A stretch of DNA of 64,000 nucleotides from an uncultured Tenacibaculum sp. (GCF_947499065.1 NZ_CANMMT010000001.1:806001-870000), one strand, 5' to 3'. Counted from the stretch's first letter, positions 26,003-35,331 are shown. Notes: generated by a model not told the origin, from the letters alone. Made by a program: numbers and translations.

Positions 26003-27778
26003 TTAGATATTATCCCCTCTTAGTTTTCTGTATTTTTTACGAGCAGCAACTAAGTAGATGCTCGATGGATGGTCAAAAATAATCTTTTGATAGTATTCTT
26101 TAGCCTTTTCGGCATTATTTAATTCATTATTGTATAATTCACCCATTAAATAATATACATCATCAATATAAATTCCTTCTTTATCTAGGGCTATTATTTG
26201 GGTGTAATTTGAAATAGCTTCATCGTATTTGTGCTGTTTTACAAGAAGCTCGGCCTGTTTAAACAAAGCTTCGTCTTCTATAGGTTGCCCTTTGTAGTTT
26301 TTGATAATATCATTTAAAATAGCGATGGCTTCATTATCTTTATTCTGAAAAGCTAATAAATCTGCTTTAGCATATTCTTTTAAACCAGAAGGAATACTGT
26401 CTTTTGGTTGGTTATCAGAAATTGTTAAAAACAAATTAGCAGCATCGTTTGCTATAAGCTGGGTAGCAGAACCTTTTAAAACTTTTAATTGTGCTTTGGC
26501 CCATTTAAAATCGCTTTTGAAATATGATGTTTGGGCTACTTTAAAACGTGCATCTTGCCCTAGATAATGGTTTTTAAATTTTGTTTGTACTTGTGAAAAG
26601 TAAATAAGAGCTTTGTTAAACTTTCCAGTGTACACTAAAACCTCACCTAGTTTTAGTTTAATCAAGGCTTTTGATAACTTAGAGCCGGCAAAGTCCTTAG
26701 CTTTATTTAAAACATCTACAGCTTTTTCAGGATTGTTTTTGTTGAACGTTAAATAATTAGCATAAGCTACTTGAGTACGGAAAGTATTTTTATTAATTCC
26801 ATACGTTGCAAATATGTCATCAAAACGTGCTTCTACATCTGGTTCTTTGGTCTCAATAGCTATTTTTAAATTGTTATTAATAGCATTAAACTTATCTCTT
26901 GGATAACTAGTTTTTTCAATAATTAGGTCAAAACATTCCTTAGCAGTCTCATATTCTTTATTCTCTAAAGCAATTTTTCCTAGCTGATTAATTCTACCCA
27001 AGTTATCAGGGTCTCTAGCTAATAACGCTTTTAATTGGATAAGAGCTTTTGAGTATTGTTTTTGTTTAATGAATAACCATGCTAATAAATCGTTCCATAT
27101 GTTTTTAGGATTGCTTATTGATTTTCTTAACAGTGCTTTTTTAAATAAGTTGTTGTTTTCATTTTCAGCATCATCATTAATATATCTGCTAGTATAACGT
27201 TTTACGTTATTCAGATAGCTTTCGTTTTTATCAACTAAATCTACATAGGATTCAAACATTTTAGGGTAATCTCCTTTTTCACCATGGATTTGTGCTAATT
27301 GGAATCCATAATTAGCTTGTGGGTGTTTTTCCATGGTTTTGGTATATGCTTCAATAGCAAAGTCTAGTTTGTTGTAGTTTTTAAATAAACTAGCAATAAC
27401 ACTACCGTAATTTCCTTTTTTGTTTAATGAATTAAGTGCTTTTTGATAATACTTATTGGCTTCTGAATCGTTTTGTTGACGTTCGTAGTTATATCCTATG
27501 ATAACATTTAGATACGCTAAGTTAGGTCTCTGTTTTATTTTTTGTGTTAATAGGTTTTCGGCAACTAAAAACTGTTCGGTTTCTTGATAAGAAGTAATAA
27601 GTCTCTTTAGATAGGTTGTATTATAGGGACTCTTATCATATAATTTTTTATAAAGTTGAATAGCTTTTTCGTATTCATTATTTCTAAAATAATTTTCAGC
27701 AATAATAAATTCGTTCTGTTGCGAATAACAGAACAGGTTAATAATAAGGAAATTAAATAGAATAAATGTTTTTTTCAT
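26003..27778 (-). CDS. Tetratricopeptide-repeat protein (secreted or periplasmic)
   Basis: The 591-residue protein has a signal peptide (1-20, NLFCYSQ) and TPR repeats over nearly the whole length. Clear units lie at about 25-60 (AENYFRNNEYEKAIQLYKKL), 95-130, 250-290, 380-420 and 500-570. TPR superhelices mediate protein contacts, so it is probably an assembly or scaffolding factor in the envelope. The ATG at 27778 is preferred over the TTG at 27781: a -7 box ends four bases before this ATG, and the methionine begins a normal signal peptide. No catalytic motif is seen. Confidence 0.83.
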   Translation of the reverse strand: MKKTFILFNFLIINLFCYSQQNEFIIAENYFRNNEYEKAIQLYKKLYDKSPYNTTYLKRLITSYQETEQFLVAENLLTQKIKQRPNLAYLNVIIGYNYERQQNDSEANKYYQKALNSLNKKGNYGSVIASLFKNYNKLDFAIEAYTKTMEKHPQANYGFQLAQIHGEKGDYPKMFESYVDLVDKNESYLNNVKRYTSRYINDDAENENNNLFKKALLRKSISNPKNIWNDLLAWLFIKQKQYSKALIQLKALLARDPDNLGRINQLGKIALENKEYETAKECFDLIIEKTSYPRDKFNAINNNLKIAIETKEPDVEARFDDIFATYGINKNTFRTQVAYANYLTFNKNNPEKAVDVLNKAKDFAGSKLSKALIKLKLGEVLVYTGKFNKALIYFSQVQTKFKNHYLGQDARFKVAQTSYFKSDFKWAKAQLKVLKGSATQLIANDAANLFLTISDNQPKDSIPSGLKEYAKADLLAFQNKDNEAIAILNDIIKNYKGQPIEDEALFKQAELLVKQHKYDEAISNYTQIIALDKEGIYIDDVYYLMGELYNNELNNAEKAKEYYQKIIFDHPSSIYLVAARKKYRKLRGDNI

Positions 27779-27782
27779 CAAT

Positions 27783-27790
27783 CAAAAATA
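27783..27790 (-). promoter_or_regulatory. -7 promoter box of the TPR gene
   Basis: On the reverse strand TATTTTTG matches TAnnTTTG and is followed by four bases and the ATG at 27778, which is consistent with a near-leaderless transcript. Confidence 0.55.
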
Positions 27791-27852
27791 CAGAAGAAAA
27801 TTGTTAAATTAATATTAAAACACACCCTTTTTTTAAAAGGAACGCAACATTT

Positions 27853-27868
27853 TGGCACGAACTTTGTT
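27853..27868 (+). promoter_or_regulatory. Sigma-54-like promoter
   Basis: TGGCACG at 27853-27859, four bases, then TTGTT at 27864-27868. This matches TGGCACG-N4-TTGCW except for one T instead of C at -12. The GG (27854-27855) and the -12 G (27866) have the exact spacing. The start codon of the small protein lies 32 bp downstream. RpoN requires both elements, so this is a strong candidate, but it needs an activator whose binding site I cannot see. Confidence 0.7.
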
Positions 27869-27899
27869 TTATTGTTAGCGTAACTAAACATCGAATACT

Positions 27900-28043
27900 A
27901 TGAAGAATTTAAATACGCAATATAACTTAGCAAAGAGTAGAGCAGATGAATTTATGAGAAGAGGACAAATAACTCAGTATTTTGAAGCTTTATTGGAAAT
28001 GAATAAATATAAGAGATTAATGGTAGCCGTAGTTGCTAACTAA
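27900..28043 (+). CDS. Conserved-looking small basic protein, 47 residues
   Basis: A 47-residue open frame that starts at ATG 27900 and ends with TAA at 28041-28043. It is not just a random ORF: a sigma-54-like promoter precedes it, and a terminator follows. The peptide is amphipathic and basic, MKNLNTQYNLAKSRADEFMR, then RRGQITQYFEALLEM, and ends in hydrophobic MVAVVAN. It looks cytoplasmic and helical; I have no family name. Similar short flavobacterial ORFs seem familiar, but I could not search. Confidence 0.65.
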   Translation: MKNLNTQYNLAKSRADEFMRRGQITQYFEALLEMNKYKRLMVAVVAN

Positions 28044-28080
28044 TTATAAAAAATAGTTCATTATTAAGGGGTGAATTAAA

Positions 28081-28121
28081 AAAAAGAACCAAGCATCTTA
28101 ATTGAAGCATTGGTTCTTTTT
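28081..28121. terminator. Bidirectional terminator between the small gene and serS
   Basis: Arms AAAAAGAACCAA (28081-28092) and TTGGTTCTTTTT (28110-28121) are complementary and flanked by A and T tracts. The hairpin can end both the small-protein transcript and serS. Confidence 0.85.
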
Positions 28122-28142
28122 ACATTTTTATAATGAAATTAT

Positions 28143-29417
28143 TTAGTCAATTTTATCAAAACCACAATAAGGAATTAATACTTCAGGTATGTTAATTCCA
28201 TCCTCAGTTTGATAGTTCTCTAAAATTCCAGCTAATACTCTAGGTAAAGCTAAAGAACTTCCGTTTAAGGTATGAACTAACTGACTTTTTCCTTCTTTAT
28301 TTTTGAATCGTAATTTTAAACGATTTGCTTGATACGTTTCAAAGTTTGAAGCTGAACTAATTTCTAACCAACGCTCTTGAGCTGTAGAATATAATTCAAA
28401 ATCGAATGTTAAAGCAGAAACAAATCCAGTATCTCCACCACATAAACGTAAAATACGGTATGGCAACTTTAATTCACGTAAAATACCTTTAATGTGTTCT
28501 ACCATTTCGTTTAAAGCATTGTAAGAGTTATCAGGATGTTCGATTCTTACAATTTCTACTTTGTCAAACTGGTGTAATCTGTTTAATCCACGTACATGTG
28601 CTCCATAACTTCCAGCTTCTCTACGGAAACATGGTGTGTAACCTGTATATTGAATAGGTAAATCATTTTCTTTTACTAAATCATTTCTATGAATATTAGT
28701 AATAGGAACTTCCGCTGTTGGAATTAAATATAAATCATCTCCAGTTACATGATACATTTGTCCTTCTTTATCTGGAAGTTGACCAGTACCAATACCAGAA
28801 GCTTCATTTACTAAATGAGGAACTTGAACTTCGCTATAACCTGCAGCAATATTTTTATCTAAAAAATAATTGATTAAGGCACGTTGTAAACGAGCTCCCT
28901 TTCCTTTGTAAACAGGAAAACCAGCTCCAGTAATTTTTGAACCTAAATCAAAATCGATGATATCATATTTTTTAGCTAATTCCCAGTGAGGTAAAGCTTT
29001 TTCACCTAAATCAGGAATAGTACCTTCGCTAAAAATAGTTTCATTATCCTCTTCATTTTTCCCAGCTTTCACAGATGCGTGAGGCACGTTAGGAATTTGG
29101 TATAATAAATCTTGTAATTTGTTAGAAGCAATACTTAATTCTTCGGTTAATTGCTTAGATTTCTCTTTTAATTCACCTGTTTTTTCTTTTAATAAGTTTG
29201 CTTTTTCAATTTCACCAGACTTAAAAAGACCTCCAATTTCTTTGGATATTTTGTTAGATTCAGCTAATGTATTATCTAAAGAAACTTGAGTAGCTCTACG
29301 AGCTTCATCAGTAGTTAATACTTCATTAATAATTGCTTCGGCATTTTCAAAACTACGTTTTGCTAATCCGTCTAAAACAGTTTGTTTGTTTTCTCTAATA
29401 AACTGAACCTGTAACAT
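28143..29417 (-). CDS. serS: Serine--tRNA ligase
   Basis: The 424-residue class II synthetase charges tRNA-Ser (and tRNA-Sec where present). The N-terminal arm (about 1-105, coiled coil with long EK-rich helices) binds the tRNA. The class II motif 2 region is CFRREAGSYGAHVRGLNRLH near 265-285, and motif 3 is LNGSSLALPRVLAGILENYQ near 385-404. Length and order are normal. It is transcribed alone, with a well-formed promoter directly upstream. Confidence 0.96.
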   Translation of the reverse strand: MLQVQFIRENKQTVLDGLAKRSFENAEAIINEVLTTDEARRATQVSLDNTLAESNKISKEIGGLFKSGEIEKANLLKEKTGELKEKSKQLTEELSIASNKLQDLLYQIPNVPHASVKAGKNEEDNETIFSEGTIPDLGEKALPHWELAKKYDIIDFDLGSKITGAGFPVYKGKGARLQRALINYFLDKNIAAGYSEVQVPHLVNEASGIGTGQLPDKEGQMYHVTGDDLYLIPTAEVPITNIHRNDLVKENDLPIQYTGYTPCFRREAGSYGAHVRGLNRLHQFDKVEIVRIEHPDNSYNALNEMVEHIKGILRELKLPYRILRLCGGDTGFVSALTFDFELYSTAQERWLEISSASNFETYQANRLKLRFKNKEGKSQLVHTLNGSSLALPRVLAGILENYQTEDGINIPEVLIPYCGFDKID

Positions 29418-29440
29418 CTTTTTTTAATTTTTAAGAACCG

Positions 29441-29471
29441 CAAAGATATAAGAAGCTACAGACTTAAACAA
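29441..29471 (-). promoter_or_regulatory. Promoter of serS
   Basis: Reverse strand: TTG (plus-strand CAA at 29469-29471), a 20-bp spacer, then TATCTTTG (plus-strand 29441-29448), a good match to TTG-N17-23-TAnnTTTG. The ATG lies 23 bp further. Confidence 0.72.
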
Positions 29472-29563
29472 TGGTGATTGCTTACTAAATAGTTTTTTAC
29501 GTATTAAGTTTTAGAATTCTATTTAAGAATAAATAAAAAAGACTTTGTTAGAACTCTATTTTG

Positions 29564-30505
29564 TTAACTTAAATTGGTAATTGTATTGATATAGTTTAAA
29601 GAGTTTTCTTTGTCTGTTTTAAGTTGAATAATTAATTCATCAACAGAATTAAACTTATGCTCGTCTCGTAAAAAATAAAGTAACTCGATGGTTAATTCCT
29701 TTTGATATAAATCTTGGTTAAAATCGAAAAAATGAACTTCAATAGTTTGGTGTTCTCCGTTAACTGTGGGTCTATTACCAATGTTCATCATGCCAAAAAC
29801 TGTATTGTTATTAATCGTAGATTTTACAACATATACTCCAGTTTTAGGAACTAGTTTATAGGTTTCAGCAATATCAATATTAGCAGTAGGAAAACCAATT
29901 TTACCGCCAAGTTGTTTTCCGTTCACAACAATACCAGTTATAGAAAATGGATATCCTAAATACTTGTTTGCAGTTTTTAATTCACCACTAGCTAGTGCTT
30001 TTCTAATTTTAGTTGAGCTTACAGAAACTTCATCAATATCTTGAGCTAGAATTTCTTGTACTGTAAAATCATATAAATGAGAATATTCAGTTAATTGTTC
30101 AATATTCCCCTCTCTATTTTTTCCAAAATGATGGTCGTAACCAATAATTAATTTTGAAGTATTGAGTTGATTAACTAAGATATCACGAACAAAATCTAAT
30201 GCAGTAAGTCTAGAAAATTCTTTGCTAAAAGGATGGATGATTAAGTAGTCTAACCCTAAGTTTTCCAAGTGTTTGGCACGTTCATCAATCGTGTTGATAA
30301 GTTTTATGGAAACATCTTTTTGCAACACCATTCTAGGGTGAGGAAAAAAAGTTAATAAAACTGATTTTTTATTAGATGATTTTGCTTCATCAATCAATTC
30401 CTGTATAATTTTTTGATGACCAATATGAACACCATCAAAAGTACCAATAGTAACTATTGATTTCTGAGTTGGTTTAAAATCGAAAATGGAGTGAATAATT
30501 TCCAA
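29564..30505 (-). CDS. ribF: Bifunctional riboflavin kinase / FAD synthetase
   Basis: The roughly 313-residue enzyme phosphorylates riboflavin to FMN and then adenylates it to FAD. The N-terminal nucleotidyltransferase half carries SIVTIGTFDGVHIGHQKII (near 16-34) and the ISSTKIRK-type signature SSTKIRKALASGELKTAN near 157. The C-terminal flavokinase half has GKQLGGKIGFPTANID. No ATG exists at the N-terminus. I chose the TTG at 30505 because homologs begin with M-x-I-x-H-S-I; a TTG at 30526 gives seven more residues. Either way the start is rare-codon. It has two overlapping -7 boxes upstream. Confidence 0.9.
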   Translation of the reverse strand: MEIIHSIFDFKPTQKSIVTIGTFDGVHIGHQKIIQELIDEAKSSNKKSVLLTFFPHPRMVLQKDVSIKLINTIDERAKHLENLGLDYLIIHPFSKEFSRLTALDFVRDILVNQLNTSKLIIGYDHHFGKNREGNIEQLTEYSHLYDFTVQEILAQDIDEVSVSSTKIRKALASGELKTANKYLGYPFSITGIVVNGKQLGGKIGFPTANIDIAETYKLVPKTGVYVVKSTINNNTVFGMMNIGNRPTVNGEHQTIEVHFFDFNQDLYQKELTIELLYFLRDEHKFNSVDELIIQLKTDKENSLNYINTITNLS

Positions 30506-30513
30506 GATAAGAA

Positions 30514-30531
30514 CAAATTTATGCAAAAATA
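30514..30531 (-). promoter_or_regulatory. Overlapping -7 boxes of ribF
   Basis: Reverse strand: TATTTTTG (plus 30524-30531) and TAAATTTG (plus 30514-30521), both of the form TAnnTTTG, lie 8-18 bp before the TTG start at 30505. They overlap the alternative TTG at 30526. Confidence 0.5.
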
Positions 30532-30696
30532 CAATTTGTAAAAGAGGATAAGTAATGTTCGTTAAATAAAGTTACAAAAATGTCAATTTAACAAAACAAA
30601 CCCCTCAAAAACACTATAGTGATAAAATAAAGGATAAATTTTTACAAATAAAAAAAAATCGTATTTTGCGCTACAGTTAACAAATTATTATACATT

Positions 30697-33384
30697 ATGA
30701 TGAAAAAACTATTACTTGTTGCATTTGTGCTATTTGGCACGGCAATAATGGTTGCTCAGACTACCATTTCTGGTACAGTCAATGACGCATCTCTTGGAGG
30801 GCCACTTCCGGGAGCAAATATTAAGGTTCTAAGGAAGGCTGTAGGAACATCTACTGACTTTGATGGGAAGTTTACTATGACAGTAACAGATAACCCTCCT
30901 TTTACAATTGAAATTTCTTCTTTAGGGTATCAATCTAAAACAGTTGAAATTACAAAAAACAATCAAGTTGTTGAGGTGGCTTTGACTGAAAATGCAACTT
31001 CTTTAGATGAGGTAGTAGTTTCTGCTTCTAGAACTCCAGAACGTGTTATGGAATCTCCAGTGACAATTGAGCGTTTTGATTCTAGAGCTATTAAGAACAC
31101 AGCTTCTGCATCATATTACGATGGATTAGAAAATTTAAAAGGTGTTGATATTAATTCAGGAGGTTTTACTTTTAAAACAGTAAATACTCGTGGATTTGCT
31201 ACGTTTGGAAATGAGCGTTTTGTTCAGTTAGTTGATGGAATGGATAACGCATCTCCAGCATTAAACTTTGCTATTGGGAATTTATTAGGAATTTCTGAGG
31301 TAGATGTAAAAAGTGTTGAGATTTTACCAGGAGCAGCATCGGCTTTATATGGAGCAAATGCATTTAACGGAATTATGTTAATGCGTAGTAAAAACCCTTT
31401 CGATGATCAAGGAATTAGTGTAGGTTTAAAAACAGGATTAACTAGTCAAGAAGCAGCAGGAGACAATAAGTTTTACGATGCTACAATTAGAATGGCGCAT
31501 GCTTTTGATGATTATTTTGCTGTAAAAGCAAGCTTTTCTTACTTAAAAGGTGAAGAGTGGCATGCTACTGATTATAGAAATACAACTGGTATAGGAGGAA
31601 CTTATATTCCAGGTACTAGACAAAGTGATCCAAATTATGATGGGGCGAACGTATATGGAGATGAGGTTTCAGTTAATTTAGGAGGAGCAATAGGTAATGT
31701 AAGTAGAACTGGTTATACTGATCAAGAGTTAATGACTAACGAAGCTAAGAGTGTAAAATTCAATGGAGCTATTCACTATCGTCCATTAGGAAATGATAGA
31801 GTTGAAATTATTTGGAACTCTAAGTATGGTACAGGTAACACTATTTACCAAGGACAAAACAGGTATAATTTAGCTAACTTCTTTATGGAGCAACATAAAT
31901 TAGAAGTTAAAGGTAAAAACTTTTTCGTAAGAGGTTACTATGCTGGTGAGGATGCAGGAGATTCTTATGATACTCGTTTTGCTGCAATTAACATTAACAG
32001 TAAGTGGAAATCTAATACAGATTGGTTTGCGCAATATGCGGGTGCATATTTAATGCATGGTTCTCATGCAATTGCAAGAGCAGCAGCAGATACAGGAAGA
32101 GCAGTTCCTGGAACACCAGCTTTCCAAGCGTTATTCAATGAAGTAACTGCTGATCCAGATTTATTAACAGGGTCAAAGTTTAGAGATAATACAAGTTATT
32201 ACCACGCAGATGGTAATTTAAATTTACGTGATTATATTGATTGGGCTGAGGTACAAGTAGGTGGTTCTTACAGACAATATAGATTAAATTCTTTTGGAAC
32301 AATTTATACCGATGCTGATGGGCCAATTAAATATGGTGAATATGGTGTGTATACTCAGTTACAAAAGAAAATGTTAGATGATAGATTAAAGTTTACTGGA
32401 TCTATTCGTTATGATAAATCAGAAAACTTTGATGGGAATTTTACGCCTAGAATATCTTTGGCATATGCAGCGGGTGAAAATAAAAATCATAACTTCAGAG
32501 CTTCTTTCCAAACAGGTTTCCGTAACCCAACTACGCAAGATCAGTATATTGGTTTAGCGACAGGTGCTGGATTTATCTTAGGTACAGCTTCTGATAATAT
32601 TGGTCGTTTTTCTGCACCAGTAGTAACTACGGCAGGTACATTTACATTAACAGGAGCAGACGTGTTTTCAAGAGGATATTCTGCTAGTTCAATCGCAACG
32701 GGAACACCAACACTAGCTACAACTGCTTTAGTAAAACCAGAAGAAGTAAAATCTTTTGAGGTTGGATATCGTGGTGTTTTACCATTAGGAGAAAACAAAT
32801 TATCAGTAGATTTTAGTACATACTATAACATGTATTCTAACTTTATTTCTAATAAAGATGTTTTAGTATTAGTTGACCCTACTTTACCAGTAACAGTAGC
32901 AAACTTAACAGATAGAAATTTAGTAAGAACATTTAGTGTTAAGACAAATTCTACAGTTGATGTTGATTCTTACGGTTTAGGAATTGGGTTAAGTACAAAA
33001 GTATTTAATGGATATAACGTTGGTTTAAACTATACATGGTCTAAATTTAGTTTTGATCAAGCTCAAGATCCAGATTTTGAAGCAGGTTTCAATACTCCAG
33101 AGCATAAGTTAAAAGCTCAGTTTGGACACCCAAATGTATTTGAAAACTTTGGATTTAACGTAAGTGCTCGTTGGCAAACAGAATTTTACTGGCAATCAAC
33201 TTTCTTAGAAGGAAACGTAGAAGAAAGAACTGTCCTTGATGCTCAAATTAACTACTCAGTACCTTCAATTAAGTCGGTATTTAAAGTAGGAGGATCTAAC
33301 CTAACAGGGAAAGAATACTTAAGTGCACCAGGTGTAGGGGCAATAGGGTCTCAGTATTACATTTCTTGGACAATCAATAACTAA
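30697..33384 (+). CDS. TonB-dependent receptor
   Basis: The 895-residue outer-membrane receptor has a signal peptide (about 1-20), a carboxypeptidase-like regulatory domain (about 23-98, ISGTVNDASLGGPLPGANI), a plug domain (about 107-240) and a beta-barrel to the C-terminus ending in YYISWTINN. The sequence is shorter than SusC proteins and lacks the long SusC-specific insertions. It imports an unknown ligand using the proton-motive force. The gene for an SGNH-hydrolase lipoprotein begins 12 bp after it and likely supplies the surface partner. No well-formed vegetative promoter is seen upstream; only an imperfect TATTTTG (30662-30668). Confidence 0.9.
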   Translation: MMKKLLLVAFVLFGTAIMVAQTTISGTVNDASLGGPLPGANIKVLRKAVGTSTDFDGKFTMTVTDNPPFTIEISSLGYQSKTVEITKNNQVVEVALTENATSLDEVVVSASRTPERVMESPVTIERFDSRAIKNTASASYYDGLENLKGVDINSGGFTFKTVNTRGFATFGNERFVQLVDGMDNASPALNFAIGNLLGISEVDVKSVEILPGAASALYGANAFNGIMLMRSKNPFDDQGISVGLKTGLTSQEAAGDNKFYDATIRMAHAFDDYFAVKASFSYLKGEEWHATDYRNTTGIGGTYIPGTRQSDPNYDGANVYGDEVSVNLGGAIGNVSRTGYTDQELMTNEAKSVKFNGAIHYRPLGNDRVEIIWNSKYGTGNTIYQGQNRYNLANFFMEQHKLEVKGKNFFVRGYYAGEDAGDSYDTRFAAININSKWKSNTDWFAQYAGAYLMHGSHAIARAAADTGRAVPGTPAFQALFNEVTADPDLLTGSKFRDNTSYYHADGNLNLRDYIDWAEVQVGGSYRQYRLNSFGTIYTDADGPIKYGEYGVYTQLQKKMLDDRLKFTGSIRYDKSENFDGNFTPRISLAYAAGENKNHNFRASFQTGFRNPTTQDQYIGLATGAGFILGTASDNIGRFSAPVVTTAGTFTLTGADVFSRGYSASSIATGTPTLATTALVKPEEVKSFEVGYRGVLPLGENKLSVDFSTYYNMYSNFISNKDVLVLVDPTLPVTVANLTDRNLVRTFSVKTNSTVDVDSYGLGIGLSTKVFNGYNVGLNYTWSKFSFDQAQDPDFEAGFNTPEHKLKAQFGHPNVFENFGFNVSARWQTEFYWQSTFLEGNVEERTVLDAQINYSVPSIKSVFKVGGSNLTGKEYLSAPGVGAIGSQYYISWTINN

Positions 33385-33395
33385 AAAAAATAAAA

Positions 33396-35021
33396 ATGAA
33401 GAATACATTAAAATATACATTTTTATCTGCATTATTTTTAGGTGTTGTAGCCTGTGATGTAGATAACAATTTACCAGAAATTAAAGGAGAGGCAGAAAAT
33501 ACTATAGCCTTAGTTGCAGGTACTGCAGATTTCTCAAATTATGTAGCAGTTGGAGCTTCTTTTACAGCAGGTTTTTCTGATGGGGCTTTATTTAAAGCAG
33601 GTCAAGAATATTCGTTTCCAAATACTTTAGCAAAGAAATTTGCGATGGTGGGTGGAGGAACTTTCACACAACCATTAATGAATGATAATATTGGAGGAAT
33701 GGTAAATGGTGGAACAAAAGCTTTAGACCCAAGATTCTATTTTAACGCTTTAACAGGTAAGCCTGAAAGGCTTACAAGTATACCAACTACTGTTGTGGGG
33801 GCACCAGCAACGAATGCACCAAATTTTACAAATTACGGTATTCCAGGAGCAAAAAGTTTTCACTTTGTAGCTCCAGGTTATGGGAGTGCTGCAGGTTTAG
33901 CGGCAGTTCCACCAACAGCAAATCCTTATTTTGTTAGAATGAGTCCAGCTCAATCTACACTAATAGCAGAAATAGCATCAAAACAACCAACATTTTTTAC
34001 TTTATCAGAAATAGGAGGTAACGATGTATTAGATTACGCTGTGGCTGGAGGAGCTTCTGGTTCAATAACTCCAACAGCAGTTTTTAATCAAGCATTTGGA
34101 GCAATTATAAATACATTAGCACCAACAGCAGATAAAAAAGGAGTAGTAGCTAATATTCCTTACATTACAAGTCTACCGCATTTTACAACTGTACCTTATA
34201 AGCCATTAAGCCCAACAAATCCTGACTTTGGACCACAAATTCCAACACTTAATAGAGTTTTTAGTGCTATTAACGGCGTTTTTACAGCAATTGGTGTTCC
34301 TGAACGTTCAATTGTTTTCTCGACAACAGCAGCTAGTGCTGTGGTAATTAAAGATGAGTCATTAGATCCTAAAACAAACGAAATAGTTGGGGCGTTATTA
34401 GCAAGTCCAACTTTCCCTGCTTTTGTAGCTAGTTTTGGTTTACCTACTGATACTGCCACTTTACAAAAAGTAGCTGGTTTATTAGGTTCTTATTATGGAC
34501 AAGCAAGACAAGCAACAGCTGAAGATTTGTTAGTATTACCAAGTAGTGGTATAATAGGTACTGTAAATCAAAATTCAGTTAACTTTTTACTTGGGCAAGG
34601 ATTACCTCCAACGTTAGCAGGAATGTTTTCAGCAGAAGGAGTTTCTTTACCTTTAGAAAATAAATGGGTGTTAACTAAAACTGAAGTTGCCGAAATTAAA
34701 GCAGCTACTGATGCATATAATACTACAATTAAAGCCGCAGCAGACGCTAAAGGATTAGCTTTTGTTGACTTTAAAGCAATCTTAGAGAAAGCTTCAACTA
34801 CTGGTTTAGTATTTGATGAATTTAATATGACTACTACTTTTGTTACTGGTGGTCTAGTTAGTTTAGATGGGATTCATTTAACATCAAGAGGGTATGCTTT
34901 AATGGCAAATAAAATGTTAGAAGCTATCGATGCTACTTATGGATCTAACTTTACTAAGGCTAAAGATGGTTTAGCTAAAGCTAAAGATTTTCCAACAAAC
35001 TTTTCACCTACTTTACAGTAA
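33396..35021 (+). CDS. SGNH/GDSL-like hydrolase lipoprotein
   Basis: The 541-residue lipoprotein (Cys20 after VVA) is a predicted surface esterase or lipase. Block I is YVAVGASFTAGFSDG with the candidate nucleophile S55. The oxyanion glycine is in NYGIPGAKS (147-154). Block III is EIGGND with N209. Block V is DGIHLTSRG with D491 and H494. The protein is large because of a 280-residue insertion between blocks III and V. It begins 12 bp after the TonB-dependent receptor, at the position usually taken by SusD, so it may hydrolyse a lipid or ester-linked ligand before uptake. The substrate is not known. Confidence 0.83.
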   Translation: MKNTLKYTFLSALFLGVVACDVDNNLPEIKGEAENTIALVAGTADFSNYVAVGASFTAGFSDGALFKAGQEYSFPNTLAKKFAMVGGGTFTQPLMNDNIGGMVNGGTKALDPRFYFNALTGKPERLTSIPTTVVGAPATNAPNFTNYGIPGAKSFHFVAPGYGSAAGLAAVPPTANPYFVRMSPAQSTLIAEIASKQPTFFTLSEIGGNDVLDYAVAGGASGSITPTAVFNQAFGAIINTLAPTADKKGVVANIPYITSLPHFTTVPYKPLSPTNPDFGPQIPTLNRVFSAINGVFTAIGVPERSIVFSTTAASAVVIKDESLDPKTNEIVGALLASPTFPAFVASFGLPTDTATLQKVAGLLGSYYGQARQATAEDLLVLPSSGIIGTVNQNSVNFLLGQGLPPTLAGMFSAEGVSLPLENKWVLTKTEVAEIKAATDAYNTTIKAAADAKGLAFVDFKAILEKASTTGLVFDEFNMTTTFVTGGLVSLDGIHLTSRGYALMANKMLEAIDATYGSNFTKAKDGLAKAKDFPTNFSPTLQ

Positions 35022-35048
35022 TAGAAAAGTAATTTTATACAAAATTTT

Positions 35049-35080
35049 AAAGGCTGAGAATTTATTCTCAGCCTTTTTTT
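35049..35080 (+). terminator. Rho-independent terminator of the receptor/hydrolase pair
   Basis: Arms AAAGGCTGAGAA (35049-35060) and TTCTCAGCCTTT (35065-35076) with a TTTA loop, followed by T residues. Confidence 0.93.
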
Positions 35081-35277
35081 GTTATGTGAATTTTAATAAG
35101 GGTATTTATTTATAGAAGCCATTTAATTAAACTAATGACGTTAAGTGTCATATACGCCTTTTTAAGAAGGTTGTTTAGCTTGTTGATATGGTTTTGTTAT
35201 TATGTTTGTTTATAGTGTTGAAGTAGCTTTAAATCAAGTATCTTATTGTCAAAGATGTTTATTTATTATAAGACATA
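35081..35277. other. Intergenic stretch, no feature recognised
   Basis: This stretch lies between two terminators and is AT-rich with no open frame, tRNA, promoter pair or repeat that I can support. Confidence 0.6.
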
Positions 35278-35310
35278 AAAAAACACCGTAATGTTAATTA
35301 CGGTGTTTTT
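35278..35310. terminator. Bidirectional terminator downstream of rseP
   Basis: Arms AAACACCGTAAT (35281-35292) and ATTACGGTGTTT (35297-35308) with A and T flanks. It ends rseP on the reverse strand and can also stop forward read-through. Confidence 0.9.
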
Positions 35311-35331
35311 ATTTTATTTAAGTGGAAAAAG

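Noticed and set aside
30697..35021. Polysaccharide utilisation locus (SusCD)
   Set aside because: The lipoprotein is an SGNH hydrolase without SusD features and no glycoside hydrolases or regulators are present.
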